Source: Cyathus striatus (Eukaryota; Basidiomycota; Agaricomycetes; Agaricales; Nidulariaceae). From it: a stretch of DNA of 64,000 nucleotides. Position numbers and translations under genes: made by a program. Below, in pieces: positions 57,694-64,000 of the stretch (the stretch's first letter is position 1; each line of letters starts with the position of its first letter). A model generated the notes under the pieces. It was given only the letters and a program-made list of their open reading frames with translations. It ran no database searches and was not told where the DNA came from. The DNA lies in contig JAOVFP010000016.1 of NCBI GenBank assembly GCA_025738555.1, positions 248,001 through 312,000 on the forward strand, read 5' to 3'.

Positions 57694-59572
57694 CTACAAC
57701 ACAACAAAAGGCTGGGAGAACCGCGGATCAGCACGCATCCCACGCAGCGTGTCCATCTCATACTCAGACAAACTCCCAGTGACAGAGTACCCCTGCGCGT
57801 TCTCCACATCGACAATATCCACCAACACATCCCTCCTCGAGCTCACATGCACACTTAATCGACCATGACCGCGCCCCATTGAAGGTTTCGAAAGATGCGT
57901 CCCGCGGGACCTCTCAATGTCCTCATTCACCTCTCGGACATTCAGCACGATTCTATTTCCCAGCACGCACGACATGGCCACTGAAAATCCGATCGGTACC
58001 TCAAGAAGCGAGATCTACATAGGAACACAGGGGAATGAGTAATGCGAATGCGTATACAGTCGAACCCCTTGTCATATGGATGAACTTACAGGAGAAGAAA
58101 TCCAAACGAGCAGACAGCTGAGGTACGTTACGCAGATCCTGTACCACCGCGGCGTGAGTGATTTACGAAATATCAAAACATTTTAAAAAAAACATACACT
58201 AAAAAGTAAAGTACCGAATCGCGGATTAGAATCCCGACTAATAGCCGTCCAGAGCTAAATAAAGGTCCCTTCGCTTTGAAAGTTTGGAATCCTCGAATGA
58301 GCGCCAGCGTGCATAAGAGAGATTCAAACACAAGCATCGGTATCCAGAACGTATAAAACTTTGGCCAGACATTAAGAGGCGCGCAGAATATTCCCCCTGG
58401 AGTTGGAATTACAATCGCTGAGATGGAAATTTAACTATTAATATCTCTTAAGGAGCGTTGTAAAGACTCACTTTCTACCCTTTGCAGAACGTATCCCATA
58501 ATCGAAGCGGCGGCAACAGAACAAGTTAAATACGAAATTAACATCAGTGCAAGCACTTTCTTGTTTAACGAATACAAAGCGTATAGTCGCATCTGTAATA
58601 TTGCTACCAAACGTTTAGCTTTACCATACCCCACTTCAAAAGTCAAAAAAAAAAACCTTCAGCAAGCATACACGCTATTAACCCCGTCCATCCTTGCCAG
58701 TGGAAGAACGTTTTGCCTAACAAAAGACGATATTAATAACATGTGCGTAAAGGCACAATAAGCAGTTAAATGAAATTACGTACAGCTAGAAACTATTATC
58801 AGATTCCTGTCAAGAGGCACACATCGAATGTTTACTCACAACTATTTCATATACATCGGATCACAAGTAAGCACATATGTCAACCCATGCATGCCAGCAC
58901 GAACAAAAAACTTACAGAGGTCGTAAGTGAACTTGAAAAGAACCCTGGTAGCATACGATCAGTGAGCATATGGTATCCCCAAAAGAGTAGAAAAGAGCTA
59001 ATAATACCATAGTTATTGAAACTGGTACGTGTCTTTAATTAGCCATAATCCTTCTCAACTTCTACAGCGCGCGCTCACTCACATGACGGAGAATAAAGAG
59101 TAATAACGATTCTATGTAGACGGGGTGAGGGTAAGTTAATCACTGAGAGTTGCAGTTCGAAGAGGGGGATCGTACAATGATAAAGAGTACTTTTCCCATT
59201 GACCATGAGCTTTTCTATATTCAGGTTTCAACGAAAAGCGTAGTGTCTCGGGCGGGACGGTCATACCCATATGAGATTGATCTAGGTATACCAGTTAAGC
59301 TAGGAGAGCAAGAGTAGAATAGGCACACACTCACTTCACTGTCCAACGTCACAACTACCGACGACGCGAATCTAAGCTTCCTCTCGCGATTCGATTCAAA
59401 GGGTCCAACACTCACGATGATCATATATGATAATGGAGCTAGAAGCCACTAAACCATTATCAACCTCCCGACCCCTTCATAACAATCGAAAAAACCACTC
59501 ACACTGCGTATAACGCGTAAGCTGAATATCCCTCCATACATCTTCCAAACTCAGGCCCGAACTACCAGCCAT
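57694..59572 (-). CDS. DUF6533-type multi-pass membrane protein, copy 2
   Basis: Intact paralogue of the gene at 45,056-46,719, on the opposite strand. Exon pieces: MAGSSGLSLEDVWRDIQLTR, then IIYDHLVTLDSE formed across an intron, INLIW, KSSWSMGKVLFII, FHWQGWTGLI, ALMLISYLTCSVAAASIMGY, GIFCAPLNVWPKFYTFW, MLVFESLLCTLALIRGFQ, LLVGILIRDSVLYFLV, TYLSCLLVW, IGFSVAMSCVLGNRIVLNV, and a 70-residue cytosolic tail (REVNEDIERS to DPRFSQPFVVL). Seven or so membrane segments. Family role unknown. Confidence 0.85.
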
Positions 59573-61840
59573 ATAAGAACTGAGAGGAAAATCCAAGCTT
59601 CGAGGCCTTTACAATGGAAAGGAACGGTCCAGGGTCAGTGAAAGGCAACAGAGCAACGCAAGATCATCCAGTGGGAGAAAAGGAAGAGGAAGAAGGAAGC
59701 CCGTACGACTCGATTATGGCATCCTTTAAATTTCAACAAGTCAGCGCTTCACTAACCAAGGAAAGCTAAAGGGCACTTCGGCGTTTAGAAATACTTAAGG
59801 AAATGAACATCGAAGCCACCATGGTCTGGGTTCTCTCATCGACCGCTGGAGGTTTTATTTCCTAATGAAGGACACCATTAACGATGTTGTATATTTGGGA
59901 TACAGCCAGATACAGCTTTTGGCCGGAGATACGCTTGCCATCGGAAATGGAGCTCGGGCCTGTGAAAGGAAAGTGTTGCTGTGAACGGCAGGCACGAGGG
60001 GTACTTTCTCCGGCCCACGTGAGTACTTTACCGGCCTTTCGAAGCTTTCGATTATTTATTGGTTTATTCGACAAGACAATTAGAGGGCCTTTTCGGTGGG
60101 CTGTGTGAGAAGCCTTGCAGTGGCTGAGAAGGGTGGATTGCTGCGGGGAATCTCTCAGGAGAAAGCCAAATACTTTGATAGGCGACTTCGAACACACCTA
60201 CGTTTGTCTACATAGAGTTCCCCCAGCGCGGCGAGATGGAAATAAGTCCGTACCCGTGAGACGTATTAGAATAAAATGACAATGGCTTGAAAACGGCGCT
60301 TTCGGACGAAAGAGGCAGAACAACATGATGATCAAATGATTGGACCGCGCACGGTCAACAAGGTCTCTGACGGGTGGCACCAGTGGCTGATGTAGAAACA
60401 ACATCAAGATACGCATTCCCCTGATGTGCAGTAGTCCATTAGTAACATCACTCGGAAGCTGTAGGACATAATCATCAGTTAAGTCGAAAATGGTATGGGT
60501 AAGTGCGTAAAACGGAATATCGGATTTTCCACTGCACCATCGTTGCCAACGATACCGAAGATACACATCAAGAATCCAGGGAGCAGAACAGAGTCGAAGC
60601 TTGCGAAGTTAAGTTGTATCCAAAGATATGGAGCAGAATCAAAAACATACAAGAAATCACTCACGAAGTCAAAAATCAGTGAAAAAATAGAAATACGCGA
60701 CGCAGCGTCTTAAGAAATCATATCACGGAGTGAGAATTCATGTGAGCCCTCAATCATGTTGAACAGATTTCAATACATATCACTTACCACAGTGTATCTC
60801 GTGGGTACGCATAGCATAGCAGTGGAGAATCAAAGCCGATAAAGGTGATTAACAAACTAAAATTCATCGCACTTCTCTAAGGGAAACAATTGCCCACGAA
60901 TAACGCGTATGTATCTAAGGCAGTCGCCATAACGTCTCTGGACACTGAGAGACATAGTTTTGCAATGCATACGCAGTAGACACACCCTGCATCGGTACTT
61001 CCCAGGGGAAAGTCACCATCCGCGATCATTGCGCGAAGCGCAAGCCATCCAAGGCAGTTGCGTTATGCTTTACGACAAGTTTAATCTTGGTAGATATCTG
61101 CTCTACAAGTGCGAAACTACACCCGCTTCGGACAAATCGGACATCCGGAAGAGAGAATAGACAGAGCATCCGAGACAGGGTGTGACTGCGACGGAACACA
61201 CCCTAAGGGCGCATTACCGACAAAGTTTATGTACTGGTAACAATCTGAGGGTGGGTATATGGCGGCATCGATGAGATGATAACGAAGACGATCGTTGCTG
61301 AGAAACAAGGCTGATAAACGGATTTGGAGCGTCCACGATGGTCAGATGAGGGCTTGTAGTCTGGGTAGTGATAGAGGGAACGATATCTTAGGAGGGAGGC
61401 GCACGGAGTGGATAAGCATCGGAATGTGGCCTCTGGCCGCTGATAATATCTCCGGAGTGCCATGTAACGGATATACTCGACGGTATGAAGAAAGCTACAG
61501 CAGCGGAGGATACAAGCAGATGAAATGAATCCCCTCGATGCTCAAGCGATGGCTCGTGGTATGAATCGTGATGGAGAAAGAGACAGTACAGGAAACGGCC
61601 CTTGGAAAGAGGTTTACGAAACGGATAAGCATCGAATTGTGGCTGACAGCAATTACCCTCCTGAAATGTGAGCGGCGGACTTGTTGAGGAACCTTTAGGG
61701 TTACACGAGAGTATTAGATAAACAGTTAGCATAACTCCTACAGGTACCATATCGACATCAGTTGTACTATAATGGAGCTTATATGTAGTTGAATAATTCA
61801 TCAAATTCGTAGCCTGCGTTATCAAACGTACCTCAACACC
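59573..61840. other. Region without a recognised gene
   Basis: Open frames occur on both strands (minus 59,862-60,197; minus 60,479-60,664 with hydrophobic SVLLPGFLMCIFGIVG; plus 60,495-60,713), but none has a recognisable domain. A pair of related segments about 220 bp apart (GGATAAGCATCGGAATGTGG at 61,411 and GGATAAGCATCGAATTGTGG at 61,622) marks a local duplication. It may hold an unidentified spliced gene. Confidence 0.35.
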
Positions 61841-64000
61841 TTAAGTATCTATATCAGGAGCTACCTGAATAACCGTCGCCATCTGCGTAGCCCATCCAAC
61901 TGTATTCAAGGCTTTACTACCCTCCCAATCCTGCCCGATACGATTTGGCTTAGCTTCAAATGGCGAATCTTGCGCAATGCTGGACAGTTTAGTCGCTCTC
62001 GTGGTAAGGAACAACTTGAAAAATCCAACGTCTTTTGTGTCTCCATCACGCAGGAGGAATTGCCAAGGTGGGGCACCACCATCGCCATACCCGATCGTCA
62101 AGGAACTTTTCGCGCCATTCGCATCGTTAGCATTATAGGGTGGTAATGGCGCATCAACAATGCACGTAAGACCACCACCGAAAGGAGATGAAAACCATTC
62201 AACTAATATCCAAGCACAAATTAGGACTGGTAGGGAGAAATATGATAGGTGCTTACTTATCGCAAAGTCAGAGGGATCAAAGTAAAACAAGTAAGGGTAA
62301 AGATGAACATTAGAATGGTTGGAGATCTTCATTCCAAAACTCTCCGTTTCATCCACAACAATAGTTGCTGGATCAGTTTCCAACAAATTGACACTGTCTG
62401 GTTTATGTACTTGGTCGTAATCCCTAGTAAACTCGGTACGAAGTTTCATGAGTTCCATCGACACATCTCGCGTCTCGTCGCCAGTCCGCGTCAGGTGGTA
62501 GGTGAAGTGCAAGGCCGCCCGAGCAACGCTACGAAGAAAAGTATGTTCTTTCATGTCGATAGGGCGGGTTGGAATTTTTCTACCAATATGGGGGTAATCA
62601 AAGGATTATTTTGATAAAGCGAGACTTTTCCGTCTTGGATGATCATTTCTAGATGTGCCTTCTCCGAAGTGTCAGAAATAGTCATGGAAAGAGAACGTTG
62701 CTGCACAGAGGGGAAAACGGACTCGAGCCAAATGCGGTCATTGGAATAAATGGAGAGTTTGGGTTGAGCTAGCTGTTTAATGCGACAGTAAAGTGACCGA
62801 GGTAGGTCGGAAAAAGTAGATCCTTCTGCAACTTTCAGACAAGACTCAAATGCATCGACTGAAGTGGCGATAAGATGTCCCCTGTTAGTATTCGAATCGA
62901 TCAGGAGATTAGTTGCATGCGCAGTAAACGTTGTATCAACGGTTATCCCCTGAGCAGCACCAGCTTGAAGCTTGATTGAACCATCTTCATCTTTCTTGGC
63001 CAAAATGAAAGATCGATCGGCCCCAGAAGCGTTGCGGTTGAATAATCTCCTGTTGACATGTTGTCCTTCACAGTGAGGAACCTGCTTCCTCGATATGCTG
63101 CGAATTGTAAGCCGTCAACGTAAATATTTGCATTATTACCAACTCACTATTTGGGCAACTGCAGCTTATGCATTAAAGATGTGTATGTAAGATCTTCGAG
63201 ATTGGAATTATTCAAAATCTCGAGGAGTGCATTAGTAAACACTCCACGGCGAGTAATCTTGCATTCATGTGCTAATTGTTGTCGCCCACAGGCAGCGAGA
63301 AGAACGTGAGACGCATGATATTTCCCGGAAAGCCCTTGAGGAACTGCAGCACTTCGAGTACCTTGCAACCATATATCCTGGTCGCAATTAGCAGACAGAC
63401 GTGTCACGTTGGGAGGATTGGGCATGTATCGGACAAGGTAGAGATTGTCTTCCGACATCTGGTTTTCAACCTTATCATTGCGGTTGATACCAGCGGAAGA
63501 ACAGCAGTCCAGAATTAAAGTCTGTTGAAAAGTGAATAAGATATCAATTAAACGAGAATAAAATTTGACGCACGATATTGTCGCCTTTTTCAGACGATAT
63601 TTGGTTTAACATAACGGATATGGAGCGATCGGAAATCTCTTTAATGATATCATCCTCTCCATTCGCATCAGGGTTCGGTGTCCATATATCACTTGGGCAA
63701 AGTATTTCAATCTGATCACCTAACGTAATCCAATCATCTCCCCATTCCTTCGGCTTATCAATTCGACTACCGTGGCCAGCGTAATAGATGATTATTGCTG
63801 CTTCATCCTTCTTGATATCAGTATTATCACGAAGCTGATGAAAGCCGTCAACTATCTTATCTCGGGTTGCTTCCTTGTCGCGAAGGCTGATGATGTTTTG
63901 TTTCGGAACCTGTAGTTTATTGACAAGGAACGCCTCGAATGCATCTGCGTCTCCTTTTGCTGCTTGAAGGTCATAACCTGGGTACTTATACTTGTTAATA
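61841..64000 (-). CDS. Caspase-domain (C14-type) protein, 5' end outside window
   Basis: The gene enters from the right edge. N-terminal part seen: peptidase C14 fold with AIIIYYAGHGSRID (catalytic His in HGS) at 63,790-63,750 and, after a 60-nt intron, TLILDCCSSAG (catalytic Cys in DCCS) near 63,520. Next come LLAACGRQQLAHE and RRGVFTNALLEIL, then a long C-terminal part with ARAALHFTYHLTR, TFTAHATNLLIDSNT, SLYCRIKQLAQPKLSIYSND and, near the end, DVGFFKLFLTT. Stop at 61,841. Both catalytic residues are present. Such multi-domain caspase-like proteins are widespread in Agaricomycetes; cell-death or protein-quality roles are inferred from the family. Confidence 0.85.

Overview
The window is a piece of a filamentous fungal nuclear genome, almost certainly a basidiomycete of the Agaricomycetes. 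The support is gene structure (many 45-70 nt GT-AG introns, exons as short as 27-42 nt) and gene content: DUF6533 membrane proteins, HsbA-like secreted proteins, fungal VWA proteins, a caspase-domain protein and DDE transposon relics. A Ceratobasidiaceae-like (Rhizoctonia-type) host fits the flavour of these families, but I cannot prove it. No rRNA, tRNA, CRISPR array or organellar gene was found.

Region 1 (1-32,165) is an old tandem segmental duplication with a period of about 17-20 kb. Unit 1 runs: block A (VWA membrane gene, 1-3,650), block B (SDR1, 5,030-7,530), block C (SDR3 plus an aldolase 3' fragment, 9,560-15,970). Unit 2 runs: A' (17,460-21,180), B' (SDR2, 23,870-27,020), SDR4 plus aldolase fragment, then SDR5 plus an intact HpcH/HpaI-type aldolase (ending at 32,165). 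Five SDR genes, two exon ghosts and three aldolase loci are thus derived from one convergent SDR/aldolase gene pair. Unit 1 has been hit much harder: SDR1 lost its 5' part, SDR3 is split by a 3.9-kb palindromic transposon and a solo LTR, and a hAT-like MITE sits in an SDR ghost.

Region 2 (32,165-52,000) holds three copies of block D, each with an HsbA-like gene on the minus strand plus about 2 kb of upstream DNA. Copy 3 is intact, copy 1 carries a 2-nt deletion, and copy 2 is a CpG-depleted pseudogene carrying a solo LTR, with a CACTA-like MITE upstream. Between them lie a mariner-type DDE pseudogene, Tc1/mariner-like MITEs, another solo LTR and the plus-strand DUF6533 gene.

Region 3 (52,000-64,000) is more ordinary: an intact 10-exon FAD monooxygenase facing an MFS exporter-type gene, a minus-strand DUF6533 paralogue, and a caspase-domain gene running off the right edge. 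The SDR/aldolase pair and the monooxygenase/MFS pair both look like small catabolic or detoxification modules; that is inference from family knowledge, not something the sequence proves.
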